From assembly GCA_947175545.1 (NCBI GenBank), contig CAMWNI010000001.1, positions 372,001-436,000 on the forward strand: 64,000 nt of DNA. Reading direction: 5' to 3'. The translations under genes and the position numbers were made by a program. How positions within the stretch are numbered: the first letter of the stretch is position 1; the number at the start of each line of letters is the position of its first letter. This document shows, in pieces, positions 18,422 through 27,359 of this stretch. This DNA is from an uncultured Porphyromonadaceae bacterium (GTDB taxonomy: Bacteria > Bacteroidota > Bacteroidia > Bacteroidales > Muribaculaceae). The notes beneath the pieces are model-generated. The model saw nothing but the letters and a program-made list of their open reading frames with translations. It was not told where the DNA came from and searched no databases.

Positions 18422-20221
18422 ATGCAAAAAATTAGAAACATTGCCATCATTGCCCATGTTGACCATGGCAAAACCACGGTGGTTGACAAGATGCTTATGG
18501 CGGGCCATCTGTTCCGCGAGAACCAGAACGCCGGCGAACTCATTCTTGATAATAACGACCTTGAACGGGAACGAGGCATAACGATATTGTCGAAAAATGT
18601 TTCGATTGACTATAAAGGTTACAAAATCAATATTATTGATACCCCCGGACACGCCGACTTCGGTGGTGAGGTTGAGCGCGTGCTTAACATGGCCGACGGT
18701 TGCCTGCTGCTGGTCGACGCGTTTGAGGGACCGATGCCCCAGACTCGCTTCGTGCTTGAAAAGGCAATCCGCATGGGGTTGAAGCCCGTGGTTGTGGTCA
18801 ATAAGGTTGATAAGCCAAACTGTCGGCCTGACGAAGTGCAGGAAATGGTGTTCGACCTCATGTTCAGCCTCAACGCAACGGAGGACCAGCTTGACTTCCC
18901 GACGATTTTCGGCTCGGCCAAGCAGGGTTGGATGAGTACGGACTGGCAGAAGCCGACCGACAATATCCTGCCGCTCCTTGACGCAATTATCGAATATATC
19001 CCCGAGCCTAAAACCCATGAAGGCCCGTCGCAGATGCTGATTACAAGCCTTGACTTTTCGAGCTACGTAGGCCGTATTGCCGTTGGACGCGTCCATCGCG
19101 GCACGTTCCGCGAGGGCCAGGACGTCGTGTTGCTTAAGAAAGATGGCAGCTCCGTCAAGCAGCGCATCAAGGAACTCCACACGTTCGAGGGTATGGGCCG
19201 CAAGAAGGTCTCTGAGGTCAGCTCAGGCGACATCTGCGCCCTTGTCGGCATTGAGAACTTCGAAATCGGCGACACTGTGGCCGACGCGGCCGCACCCGAG
19301 TCGTTGCCGCGCATTGCTATTGACGAGCCGACAATGTCAATGACCTTCACCATTAACGACTCGCCATTCTTCGGCAAGGACGGTAAATACGTTACGTCGC
19401 GCCACATAGCCGACCGTCTGACGCGTGAACTTGACCGCAATCTCGCCCTGAGAGTAGAAAAGTCCGACAACGAGGACGTCTGGACCGTGTTCGGGCGCGG
19501 TGTGCTTCACCTTTCGGTGCTTATTGAGACTATGCGCCGTGAGGGCTACGAACTTCAGGTTGGACAGCCCCAGGTTATCATTCGTGAAATCGACGGTCAG
19601 AAGTGCGAACCCGTTGAGCTGCTGACAATCAATGTGACCGAAGAGTATTCGAGCAAGATAATCGATATGGTAACCCGTCGCAAGGGTGAGATGGTTTCGA
19701 TGAACGCCCAGGGTGCCGACCGCGTCCACATGGAGTTTCACATTCCATCGCGCGGCATCATTGGCCTGCGCAACAACGTACTGACCGCATCGGCCGGTGA
19801 AGCGATCATGGCTCATCGATTCCTGGAATATCAGCCCTGGAAGGGCGACATTGAGCGTCGTACCAACGGCTCGCTGATTGCCATGGAGAGCGGCACGGCG
19901 TTTGCCTATGCAATTGACAAACTTCAGGACCGCGGCCGATTCTTCATCTTCCCGCAGGAGGAGGTCTATGCCGGTCAGGTTGTCGGCGAGAACGCTAAGG
20001 ACAATGATATCGTTGTCAACGTGACCAAGTCGAAGAAGTTGACAAACATGCGTGCGAGCGGCGCCGACGACAAGGCACGCATTGTTCCGCCTGTCGTTTT
20101 CTCGCTCGAAGAGGCCCTGGAATATATCAAGGGCGACGAGTATGTTGAGGTGACGCCTCACCACATTCGCTTGCGCAAGATTATTCTTGACGAAATCGAA
20201 CGCAAACGCGCCGGCCGATGA
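18422..20221 (+). CDS. typA: ribosome-associated GTPase TypA/BipA
   Basis: The 599-residue translational GTPase binds the ribosome and assists subunit assembly and stress adaptation. Domain order is normal. The G domain has G1 'AHVDHGKTT' (about residues 12-20), switch I 'ERERGITILSKN', G3 'DTPGHADFGGEV' and G4 'VVNKVDKP'. A beta-barrel domain II, an EF-G-like domain III/V ('RGIIGLRNNVLTASAGEAIM') and the BipA-specific C-terminal domain follow. Length is typical (about 600). The thioesterase gene starts inside its stop codon (ATGA). Confidence 0.97.
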   Translation: MQKIRNIAIIAHVDHGKTTVVDKMLMAGHLFRENQNAGELILDNNDLERERGITILSKNVSIDYKGYKINIIDTPGHADFGGEVERVLNMADGCLLLVDAFEGPMPQTRFVLEKAIRMGLKPVVVVNKVDKPNCRPDEVQEMVFDLMFSLNATEDQLDFPTIFGSAKQGWMSTDWQKPTDNILPLLDAIIEYIPEPKTHEGPSQMLITSLDFSSYVGRIAVGRVHRGTFREGQDVVLLKKDGSSVKQRIKELHTFEGMGRKKVSEVSSGDICALVGIENFEIGDTVADAAAPESLPRIAIDEPTMSMTFTINDSPFFGKDGKYVTSRHIADRLTRELDRNLALRVEKSDNEDVWTVFGRGVLHLSVLIETMRREGYELQVGQPQVIIREIDGQKCEPVELLTINVTEEYSSKIIDMVTRRKGEMVSMNAQGADRVHMEFHIPSRGIIGLRNNVLTASAGEAIMAHRFLEYQPWKGDIERRTNGSLIAMESGTAFAYAIDKLQDRGRFFIFPQEEVYAGQVVGENAKDNDIVVNVTKSKKLTNMRASGADDKARIVPPVVFSLEEALEYIKGDEYVEVTPHHIRLRKIILDEIERKRAGR

Positions 20222-20637
20222 GTTTAGCCAAATCCACTCTCCCCGTCCCCGTCTTCTCGATGCCCTTCAAGGTGCGCGACTATGAGGTCGACTCCGAGGG
20301 CATCGTCAACAATGCGCGCTATCTGAACTACATGGAGCATACGCGCCATGAATTCTGTGCATCGGCCGGACTCTCCTTCGCGCGCATGCGCCAGCTGAAG
20401 ATGAGTCCCGTCGTGCGCCGCGTAGAGATTGACTATCTTCGGTCGCTTGGCCTCGGCCAGGAGTTTACCTCGTGCCTGACGCTGACGCGCAAGGGCGCAC
20501 GCTTCATCTTTCGTCAGTGGATTCTGAACGCCGACGGCGAGACGGTTGTCGACGCCCTGATTACCGTTGTCAACGTAATCGACGGCAAGCCCTCGCGTGG
20601 CGAGGAATTTGCCGCTGCCTTCGGAGCCTATCTCTGA
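20218..20637 (+). CDS. 4HBT hot-dog-fold acyl-CoA thioesterase
   Basis: The 139-residue protein belongs to the YbgC/FadM-like 4-hydroxybenzoyl-CoA thioesterase family. The substrate segment 'VRDYEVDSEGIVNNARYLNYMEHTR' includes the Asp/Glu and 'NNARYLNYME' helix expected of this family. The following 'VVRRVEIDYLRSLGLGQEF' and 'WILNADGETVVDALITVV' supply the hot-dog beta-strands. The real acyl substrate is unknown. It overlaps typA by 4 nt and precedes dprA by 14 nt, so the three are probably cotranscribed. Confidence 0.88.
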   Translation: MSLAKSTLPVPVFSMPFKVRDYEVDSEGIVNNARYLNYMEHTRHEFCASAGLSFARMRQLKMSPVVRRVEIDYLRSLGLGQEFTSCLTLTRKGARFIFRQWILNADGETVVDALITVVNVIDGKPSRGEEFAAAFGAYL

Positions 20638-20651
20638 CCCCCCTCGTGCCT

Positions 20652-21770
20652 ATGGACGATAACCTCCTCTATCGCCTTGCTTTCGCCTCTGTCAGAGGAA
20701 TGAACGTCACTCTGGGGCGCGAATTGCTCCGGATATGTGGCAGCGAAAGGGAGTTCTTCGAACTTTCAGAGACCCGCCTGCGCGACCTGACGCAGAGTGC
20801 CGACGCCCCGATTTATGCCAAGACCTATCGCGACGCCAAGCTTCGCGCAGCCGAGGCAGAACTGCTCTTTGTCCGCTCTCGCTCAGTGGCCATTCGCTAT
20901 TTTACCGACCCTGACTTTCCTCAGCGGCTGCTCAACTGCGAGGATGCTCCGGTGCTTCTTTATGGCAGCGGTGACGCTGATCTCAACCGAGGCCACATGA
21001 TTGGCATTGTCGGCACTCGCCATGCAACCGCTTACGGCATTGACTTTACCCGCCAACTTGTCGGCGATCTTGCCCGGCAGATTGAAACACCGGTGATTAT
21101 CAGCGGCCTGGCCTACGGCATAGACATCGCTGCCCATCGGGCCGCCCTCGCCGCAGGAATCCCTACGGTCGCCGTGATGGCTACGGGCATATCAACAATC
21201 TATCCGGCCGACCATCGGTCAGCGGCCGTTGATATTGTCCGCAATGGCGGTATGTTGCTGACCGAATATACCTCAAAAGACTACGTACACAAAGGCAACT
21301 TCGTTGCCCGCAACCGCATTGTCGCAGGTCTCTCGGACTGTCTCGTTGTCAGTGAGTCGGCTTCGAAAGGAGGAGCCTTGATCACTGCCAACCTTGCGGC
21401 CGGCTATAATCGTGACGTCTTTGCGCTTCCGGGGCGGGTGGCCGACCGTTACAGCGCCGGCTGCAACCGCCTGATCGCGTCTTCGGTGGCTCAGCTTGTC
21501 ACGTCGGCCAACGACGTCATCAATGCAATGGGCTGGCCTCGCCTCGCCGATCCCGACGCCATCAACCATCTGGCTTTGCCGCTTCCGCTGAACCCTGACG
21601 AGGACTTAATTGTTAAGTTCTTAGAACAGAACGAGGATGCGACCCTCAGCCAACTGACAGCCGCGAGCGGCCTGAGCGTGGCAAAACTCATGTCAATGCT
21701 GATTGACATGGAATTCCGAGGTCTGCTTCTCTCCCTTCCCGGCGCCCGCTATCGTTTAATGCAAAATTAA
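20652..21770 (+). CDS. dprA: DNA-processing protein DprA
   Basis: The 372-residue protein is a DprA/Smf family single-strand DNA-binding RecA loader used in transformation and possibly other recombination. It has an N-terminal helical (SAM-like) domain, then the Rossmann core with 'GIVGTRHATAYGIDF', 'ISGLAYGIDIAAHRAAL', 'VMATGISTIYPADHR', 'RNRIVAGLSDCLVVSE' and 'VFALPGRV'. A C-terminal winged-helix domain is present ('LSQLTAASGLSVAKLMSML'). ATG 20652 is chosen because the frame extends upstream only through the thioesterase gene and conservation begins here. Confidence 0.95.
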   Translation: MDDNLLYRLAFASVRGMNVTLGRELLRICGSEREFFELSETRLRDLTQSADAPIYAKTYRDAKLRAAEAELLFVRSRSVAIRYFTDPDFPQRLLNCEDAPVLLYGSGDADLNRGHMIGIVGTRHATAYGIDFTRQLVGDLARQIETPVIISGLAYGIDIAAHRAALAAGIPTVAVMATGISTIYPADHRSAAVDIVRNGGMLLTEYTSKDYVHKGNFVARNRIVAGLSDCLVVSESASKGGALITANLAAGYNRDVFALPGRVADRYSAGCNRLIASSVAQLVTSANDVINAMGWPRLADPDAINHLALPLPLNPDEDLIVKFLEQNEDATLSQLTAASGLSVAKLMSMLIDMEFRGLLLSLPGARYRLMQN

Positions 21771-21833
21771 AAATATAAAAGACAAAATTTTTTGTTGTTC
21801 AATAAAAAATCTAAACCATAAACCTAAACCAAA

Positions 21834-22706
21834 ATGCCAAGAATAATTCCTGAATCAGAACTGATCATCAATCCTGACGGATCAGTTTTCCATCTCCACC
21901 TGCGTCCGGACCAACTGACAGACCGCATCATACTTGTCGGCGACCCGTCACGTGTCGACATGGTGGCCTCATTCTTCGACACGAAGACCTTTGAAGTATC
22001 CTCGCGCGAGTTTCACACCATCGGCGGCACCTACAAAGGCAAACCCATCATGTGTCTCAGTCATGGCATTGGCCCCGACAATATTGACATTGTCATAACC
22101 GAGCTTGACGCCCTTGCAAATGTTGACTTCAAGACCCGCGAGGTGCGCCAGGAGCCTCGCTCACTGACAATGGTGCGCATCGGCACCTCCGGCGCTCTCC
22201 AGCCCCAACTGACCCTCGGCACTCCCGTCATTGCCGAAAAAGCAATCGGATTTGACGGCGTTCTCAACTACTATGCCGGCCGTAACTCCGTGGCCGACCT
22301 TGATTTCGAACACGCCCTCTGTGACCATACCGGCTGGAATCCCCTCTGGGCCAAGCCCTACGTCGTTGATGCCGACCCCGAACTCGTCCGTCGTATTGGC
22401 GGCGACGACATGGTTCGCGGCAACACGATTTCAGCTGTCGGCTTCTACGGTCCGCAGGGGCGCGAAGTGCGCCTTCCCCTGGCTAACCCTGACCTCAACT
22501 CCCGCATCGAACAGTTCGAATTCAACGGCCGCAAAATCACCAACTACGAAATGGAGTCTGCTCCCCTTCAGGGCCTCGGCAAGCTTATGGGCCACCGCTG
22601 CATGACCGTATGCTCCATCATCGCCAACCGGTTCAACACAACCGCCAATCCCAATTACAAATCCGGCATCCGCGACCTTGTCGCCACCGTCCTTGACCGC
22701 ATCTAA
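21834..22706 (+). CDS. uridine/nucleoside phosphorylase
   Basis: The 290-residue member of the PNP/UDP family cleaves nucleosides with phosphate to base plus ribose-1-phosphate. The phosphate-binding 'VGDPSRVDMVA', the 'ISHGIG'-type 'LSHGIGPDNIDIVITEL', the 'VRIGTSGALQ' loop and the ribose-binding 'NYEMESAPLQGLGKLMG' are all present. The 'IGPDN' and 'EMES' details fit uridine-phosphorylase-like enzymes of Bacteroidota, but base specificity cannot be fixed here. Codon bias is strong. It is preceded by a 63-nt AT-rich gap and followed by the 22741-22790 hairpin. Confidence 0.88.
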   Translation: MPRIIPESELIINPDGSVFHLHLRPDQLTDRIILVGDPSRVDMVASFFDTKTFEVSSREFHTIGGTYKGKPIMCLSHGIGPDNIDIVITELDALANVDFKTREVRQEPRSLTMVRIGTSGALQPQLTLGTPVIAEKAIGFDGVLNYYAGRNSVADLDFEHALCDHTGWNPLWAKPYVVDADPELVRRIGGDDMVRGNTISAVGFYGPQGREVRLPLANPDLNSRIEQFEFNGRKITNYEMESAPLQGLGKLMGHRCMTVCSIIANRFNTTANPNYKSGIRDLVATVLDRI

Positions 22707-22740
22707 TCTCCAAAACAGGAGACTGTGTCATAATTAATGT

Positions 22741-22790
22741 TTGAACTGCACCTCAAAAGTTTGATGTCTAACTTTTGGGGTGCAGTTCAA
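22741..22790. repeat. 21-bp hairpin resembling two abutted IS3-type inverted ends; likely bidirectional terminator
   Basis: The arms are 22741-22761 and 22770-22790, 21 bp with a single G-T wobble and an 8-nt loop. Each arm read from the outside is TGAACTGCACC, then C or T, then CAAAAGTT. This looks like the terminal inverted repeats of IS3-family elements (the TGnACTGC...AAGTTnGACA type), but with no transposase between. It lies exactly between the convergent phosphorylase and VanZ-like genes, only 1 nt from the latter's stop. No target duplication is visible, so mobility is inferred only from resemblance. Confidence 0.55.
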
Positions 22791-22791
22791 G

Positions 22792-23193
22792 TCATAGTGT
22801 GCTTGGTTTATTGAACAAGGCGCGGAGGAGGGAGTTGGCGGTCAGGGCGGCGAGGAGGGTGCCGGCAGAGTCGGCGGCGAAGTCGCCCAATGAGGCTCCG
22901 CGACCCATTCCCATTGCCCCCTGGGCCAGCTCGATTGCGCCGCCAAAGGCTATGACTACGCTGAGGAGCCACATCCGACAGCTGACACTGAGCCTTTGGC
23001 CTCGGCCGATGTCAAGGGCCAGAGACCAGTAGGTTCCGGCCATCATCAGGGCGTGGACAATCTTATCAGTATGCTCCCAGAAACGGATGTCGTTGTCTGG
23101 CAGCGGCTTGGGCGCCAATGTCAGATAGAGGACCGCGCTAATGACAACAGCACTGCTGACCCAGCGCGGAATCTTAAGCAGCCAATCAAGCAT
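22792..23193 (-). CDS. VanZ-like small membrane protein
   Basis: The 133-residue protein has about four hydrophobic segments: 'VSSAVVISAVLYLTLAP', 'IVHALMMAGTYWSLAL', 'MWLLSVVIAFGGAIELAQ' and 'AADSAGTLLAALTANSLL'. The 'DKIVHALMMAG' and 'IELAQ...GRGASLGDFAADSAGTLLA' pattern is the VanZ-family signature. Family members include a teicoplanin-resistance protein, but most have no known role. ATG 23193 overlaps the lon stop by 8 nt; an in-frame TTG at 23205 is less likely. Downstream gene of a lon-vanZ-like pair. Confidence 0.8.
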   Translation of the reverse strand: MLDWLLKIPRWVSSAVVISAVLYLTLAPKPLPDNDIRFWEHTDKIVHALMMAGTYWSLALDIGRGQRLSVSCRMWLLSVVIAFGGAIELAQGAMGMGRGASLGDFAADSAGTLLAALTANSLLRALFNKPSTL

Positions 23194-25567
23194 TGGCGAG
23201 GGCAATTTTCAGCACTTCGTCAACTCCCGTGACGTAATGGAATGTAAGACCTTCGATATATTCTGGGTTGACGTCTTCGACATTGCGGCGGTTTTCTGCG
23301 CACATGATTATTTCCTTGACCCCGGCGCGTTTGGCGGCAAGGATTTTCTCCTTGATACCACCGACGGGAAGGACTTTTCCGCGCAGGGTCATTTCGCCTG
23401 TCATTGCGACGTTGGGGCGCACAGGGCGTCCGGTCATGGCCGAGACAATGGCTGTTGTCATGGTGATTCCGGCCGAGGGGCCATCCTTGGGTATGGCGCC
23501 TTCCGGTACGTGGATGTGGACGTCGCGCGCGGCCATTTCGTTGGTTATGCCAAGTTCGGCGGAGTGGGCCAGGGCATATCGATGGGCCAGGGCGGCGCTC
23601 TCCTTCATGACGTCGCCGAGGTTTCCGGTAAGAGTCAGTGCGCTCTGACCCTTTCCGGCGGTCAGGGCGGTCTCAATGAAGAGGATTTCGCCGCCGGCTG
23701 CTGTCCATGCCAGTCCGGTGACGACGCCGGGCTGACCGTCGGTGCCGTATTTGTCGCGGCTCATCGGGGCCACGCCGAGCAGGTTGCCAAGTTGTCCGGG
23801 AACGATGGGTTGGTCAAATGTCTGGCCCGAAACTTTTGCACGTATGTACTTGCGTAGCAGCGACGCAAGCTGCTTCTGAAGCTTGCGCACACCGCTCTCG
23901 GCCGTGTAATCGGCAATGATTGCGTCGATGGTTTCAGGCGCGATTTCACATTCGCCCTCTTCCAGCCCCATCTGGCTTCGCAGGGTCGGCAGCAGATGGT
24001 CAATAGCAATTGTCCGCTTTTCCTCGGCCGAGTAGCCGCTGAGCTGGATAATCTCCATGCGGTCGAGCAGGGGCGATGATACTGTCGAGAGCGAGTTGGC
24101 CGTCGTGATGAACATGACTTTGCTCAGGTCAAAGTCAATATCAATATAGTTGTCGTGGAACTTAATGTTCTGTTCCGGGTCGAGGACCTCAAGCAGCGCG
24201 GCCGAGGGGTCGCCTTTGTAGTCGGCACCGATTTTGTCTATTTCGTCAAGCATGACAACCGGGTTCATCGTTCCGGCGCGGCGTATGGCGTCAATTATGC
24301 GTCCGGGCATGGCGCCAATGTATGTACGCCTATGGCCGCGGATTTCGCTTTCGTCATGCAGGCCGCCGAAGGAAACGCGGCGGAACTGACGCCCCATCGC
24401 CTTGGCAATGCTCTCGCCAAGCGAGGTTTTCCCGACTCCGGGAGGGCCTACGAGACATAGAATCGGTGAATGGCTCCGGGGCGAGTGAATCATCATTGCA
24501 AGTTGTTCGAGGACGCGCTCCTTGACCTTCTCCATGCCGAAGTGGGTTGAGTTAAGTTCGGCTTCGGCTTCGGCGAAGTCCGTGTTGTCGGCCGACTCAA
24601 TACCCCAGGGCAGCTCCGTGACGGTCTTCAGGTAGGCATACTGTGTCTGATAGTCCGGGCTTTGCGGGTTGAGCTTCTCGAGTTTGCCAATTTCCTTCAG
24701 GAGCAGTGAACGGGTCTGATTGTCAACCTTCAGATTGTTGACGGCATTGCGGAGTTCGATTGAGTCGTCTGAGTCGTCGCCGTAGAGTTCACTGCGAATT
24801 TCCTGCATCTGGGTTTCGAGAAACTGATGGCGTGCGCGCTCCGACATTTTCCGTTGGGCGCGTTCCTCAATTTCTGACGCTACGGAGCGGTTCTCCTTTT
24901 GCAACAGCAGAATCTCAAGCAGCAACTCAAGGCGTCGGCGCGCTCCGCGCGCTGCAAGAAGGCGCCTGCGTTCGTCGGCCGGAATCGGTGCGTTCGCACA
25001 CATGGTGTTAATCTCCATCATCGGGAGCATGTTCGTGTTCTGCTCTGCCTGGGCGTCATACATGGCCATGTTCGCGCCCCCCTTTGCGGCAATCTCGCGC
25101 AGATTTTCGCGACAAGCTTCCAGCAGGGTCTTCAGCTCGGAGTCGGGGCGCGGTTTCTGCTCGCGTACGGTTTTGACGGTAACGGCAATTGCGTCGGCAA
25201 TCGGTGACTGGCCGACGCCCTCGCGGCGAATTTTCTCGCGGGTGCGGACAATTGCAATCGACGAATCGTCAGGCAGGGGCAGCACTTTAAGCACCTGGGC
25301 AACGACTCCGTAGTCATACAGGTCGGTCGCCGTAGGCGTTTCGACTGAAGGATTGTTCTGGCAGAAAATGCCGATTGCAAGATTTCGCTCATAAGCCTCG
25401 CGGGCAATGCGCCGGCTCGACTCTCTGACAAGGTTAATAGGGAAGACCATGTCCGGAAACAGGACGAGGTTACGGGTTGGGAGAACGGGAAGGTTCTCCG
25501 GGTCAATGATGGCGTCGAATTTCGACGCGTCAATCTCAATATGTCCGACAGTTGTATTCTTAGGCAT
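23186..25567 (-). CDS. lon: ATP-dependent Lon protease
   Basis: The 793-residue AAA+ serine protease removes damaged and regulatory proteins in the cytoplasm. It contains the N-terminal substrate domain (LPVLPTRNLVLFPDMVFPI), a coiled helical region, the AAA module with Walker A 'GPPGVGKTS', Walker B 'VVMLDEIDK' and sensor 'ITTANS', and the C-terminal protease domain. The catalytic Ser-Lys dyad is at Ser of 'KDGPSAGITM' (near residue 697) and Lys of 'GGIKEKILAAKRAG' (near 739). ATG 25567 is used because the upstream TTG at 25591 falls in the -7 box. Divergent from purH. Confidence 0.97.
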   Translation of the reverse strand: MPKNTTVGHIEIDASKFDAIIDPENLPVLPTRNLVLFPDMVFPINLVRESSRRIAREAYERNLAIGIFCQNNPSVETPTATDLYDYGVVAQVLKVLPLPDDSSIAIVRTREKIRREGVGQSPIADAIAVTVKTVREQKPRPDSELKTLLEACRENLREIAAKGGANMAMYDAQAEQNTNMLPMMEINTMCANAPIPADERRRLLAARGARRRLELLLEILLLQKENRSVASEIEERAQRKMSERARHQFLETQMQEIRSELYGDDSDDSIELRNAVNNLKVDNQTRSLLLKEIGKLEKLNPQSPDYQTQYAYLKTVTELPWGIESADNTDFAEAEAELNSTHFGMEKVKERVLEQLAMMIHSPRSHSPILCLVGPPGVGKTSLGESIAKAMGRQFRRVSFGGLHDESEIRGHRRTYIGAMPGRIIDAIRRAGTMNPVVMLDEIDKIGADYKGDPSAALLEVLDPEQNIKFHDNYIDIDFDLSKVMFITTANSLSTVSSPLLDRMEIIQLSGYSAEEKRTIAIDHLLPTLRSQMGLEEGECEIAPETIDAIIADYTAESGVRKLQKQLASLLRKYIRAKVSGQTFDQPIVPGQLGNLLGVAPMSRDKYGTDGQPGVVTGLAWTAAGGEILFIETALTAGKGQSALTLTGNLGDVMKESAALAHRYALAHSAELGITNEMAARDVHIHVPEGAIPKDGPSAGITMTTAIVSAMTGRPVRPNVAMTGEMTLRGKVLPVGGIKEKILAAKRAGVKEIIMCAENRRNVEDVNPEYIEGLTFHYVTGVDEVLKIALANA

Positions 25568-25588
25568 TCGTTGAAAGAAATTAGACTG

Positions 25589-25596
25589 CAAATTTA
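25589..25596 (-). promoter_or_regulatory. lon promoter, -7 box
   Basis: TAAATTTG on the minus strand lies 21 nt before the lon ATG. It is back-to-back with the purH promoter; the two -7 boxes are 48 nt apart. Confidence 0.65.
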
Positions 25597-25644
25597 CGCA
25601 AATTTTTCCGGAAAGAAATTTTTCGTATCTTTAAATAAATTTCG

Positions 25645-25652
25645 TAACTTTG
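25645..25652 (+). promoter_or_regulatory. purH promoter, -7 box
   Basis: TAACTTTG lies 34 nt before the purH ATG, in the intergenic region shared with lon. I see no purine-riboswitch-like structure in the short leader. Confidence 0.65.
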
Positions 25653-25686
25653 TAGCCGTTTAAACAACTGACTTTGCAAAGCATTT

Positions 25687-27219
25687 ATGGCAACTGATTC
25701 CCGCACTATCAAAACTGCGCTCATCTCCGTATTCTACAAAGACGGACTGGATGAGATTCTTGCCCTTCTCCATAAGGGCGGTGTTAAATTTCTCAGCACC
25801 GGCGGCACCCGCTCGTTCATTGAGGACCTCGGCTACGAATGTGAAGCCGTAGAGGATCTTACGGGTTATCCCTCAATCTTTGGCGGACGCGTAAAAACGC
25901 TCCATCCGAAAGTATTCGGTGGCATCCTGAACCGTCGTGACGACGAAGGCGACCGCAAGCAGGCCGCCGAATTCGAAATCCCTTCGATTGACCTTGTCAT
26001 TGTTGACCTCTATCCTTTCGAAGCAACCGTGGCCTCCGGCGCCTCTGACGAAGACATTATTGAAAAAATCGACATAGGCGGCATTTCGCTTATCCGCGCT
26101 GCCGCAAAGAACTGGCGCGACGTTATTATCGTAGCTTCGAAGGCCCAGTATGCCCCCTTGCGCGACATGCTTGCCGCCCAGGGCGCCGAATCGACCGCTC
26201 AGCAGCGCCGCTGGTTCGCCAAAGAGGCCTTCGCTGTCAGCAGCGGATATGACTCGGCTATTTTCAACTACTTTGACCGCCAGGGCGACGTTCCCTCGGC
26301 CCTACGTGTAGCCGTCGATGGCATCAAACCGATGCGCTATGGCGAGAACCCTCACCAGCCCGGATTCTTCTTCGGCGACTTCAACGAAATGTTTAGTCAG
26401 CTCCACGGCAAGGAAATCAGCTATAACAACCTTCTGGACATCGACGCTGCCGTCAGCCTGATTTCAGATTTTACGGAAACAACGTTTGCCGTTCTCAAAC
26501 ATAACAACGCGTGCGGAGTCGCTTCGCGTCCGACCGTGGCCCAGGCCTGGCGCGACGCCCTGGCCGGCGATCCTGTCAGCGCATTCGGCGGCGTGCTGAT
26601 CACCAACGCCAAGGTTGACCTTGAGGCTGCTAACGAAATCAACTCGATTTTCTTTGAAGTCATCATTGCCCCGGACTATGCTCCCGAGGCACTTGAAGTT
26701 CTGAAAACGAAGAAAAACCGCATTATCCTGGTGCAGAAAAAGCCCTTGCAGACAACCACGAGCTACCGCTCATGTCTGAACGGCGCCCTGGTCCAGGCCC
26801 GCGACCTCAAGGTCGAGACGGCCGAGGATCTCACTCCTGTCACCAACGAGCCGGTCAATCCCTCGCAGATTGAAGACCTCCTGTTTGCCAACAAAATCGT
26901 CAAACACTCGAAGAGCAACGCCATTGTGCTTGCCAAGGGCAAACAGTTGCTTGCAAGCGGCGTTGGTCAGACCTCACGTGTCGATGCCCTGAAGCAGGCA
27001 ATCGCCAAGGCCGGAAGCTTCAACTTCTCGCTCAATGGCGCCGTCATGGCATCTGACGCTTTCTTCCCATTCGCTGACTGCGTCGAGATTGCTCATGAGG
27101 CCGGCGTCAACGCCGTCATCCAGCCCGGAGGCTCAATCCGCGACCAGGAAACGATTGACTACTGCAACGCACATGCCATGGCAATGGTCACCACCGGCAT
27201 CCGACACTTCAAGCACTGA
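25687..27219 (+). CDS. purH: bifunctional AICAR formyltransferase / IMP cyclohydrolase
   Basis: The 510-residue enzyme performs the last two steps of IMP synthesis. The N-terminal MGS-like IMP cyclohydrolase domain shows 'ALISVFYKDGL', 'FLSTGGTRSFIEDLG', 'GGRVKTLHPKVFGGIL' and 'IVDLYPFEATV'. The C-terminal AICAR transformylase domain shows 'RYGENPHQPGFFF', 'NNLLDIDAAVSLI', 'VLKHNNACGVASRP' (with the expected KHNNPCG-like motif, Ala replacing Pro), 'AFGGVLITN' and 'IQPGGSIRDQETIDYCN'. Length matches the family. It heads the segment leading to the mre cluster but is separated from mreB by 140 nt. Confidence 0.97.
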   Translation: MATDSRTIKTALISVFYKDGLDEILALLHKGGVKFLSTGGTRSFIEDLGYECEAVEDLTGYPSIFGGRVKTLHPKVFGGILNRRDDEGDRKQAAEFEIPSIDLVIVDLYPFEATVASGASDEDIIEKIDIGGISLIRAAAKNWRDVIIVASKAQYAPLRDMLAAQGAESTAQQRRWFAKEAFAVSSGYDSAIFNYFDRQGDVPSALRVAVDGIKPMRYGENPHQPGFFFGDFNEMFSQLHGKEISYNNLLDIDAAVSLISDFTETTFAVLKHNNACGVASRPTVAQAWRDALAGDPVSAFGGVLITNAKVDLEAANEINSIFFEVIIAPDYAPEALEVLKTKKNRIILVQKKPLQTTTSYRSCLNGALVQARDLKVETAEDLTPVTNEPVNPSQIEDLLFANKIVKHSKSNAIVLAKGKQLLASGVGQTSRVDALKQAIAKAGSFNFSLNGAVMASDAFFPFADCVEIAHEAGVNAVIQPGGSIRDQETIDYCNAHAMAMVTTGIRHFKH

Positions 27220-27221
27220 TT

Positions 27222-27311
27222 AAATTAAAGATTAAAAATGCAAAATAGCATAACGCAAACAATAGAATCGCGTCTTTCGAACGCTGAATTTTGTATTTTT
27301 AATCTTTAAAT
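27222..27311. repeat. imperfect AT-rich inverted repeat between purH and mreB
   Basis: The arm 27222-27246 pairs with 27288-27311 (about 20 of 22 central positions). A third related piece lies at about 27327-27347. The sequence is AT-rich and low in complexity. It may end the purH transcript, or it may simply be an AT-rich spacer of the kind common in this genome. Confidence 0.4.
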
Positions 27312-27359
27312 AAAAAATCTAATCATACTATTTTGCATTTTAAATTCTTAACTTAAGAA

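Noticed and set aside
18245-19180. 311-residue frame opposite typA
   Set aside because: Antisense shadow of typA and the end of the DUF1343 gene; no recognisable protein features.
22707-22722. Small TCTCC/GGAGA hairpin after the phosphorylase gene
   Set aside because: Only 5 bp, no T-run; the 21-bp hairpin just downstream is a far better structure.
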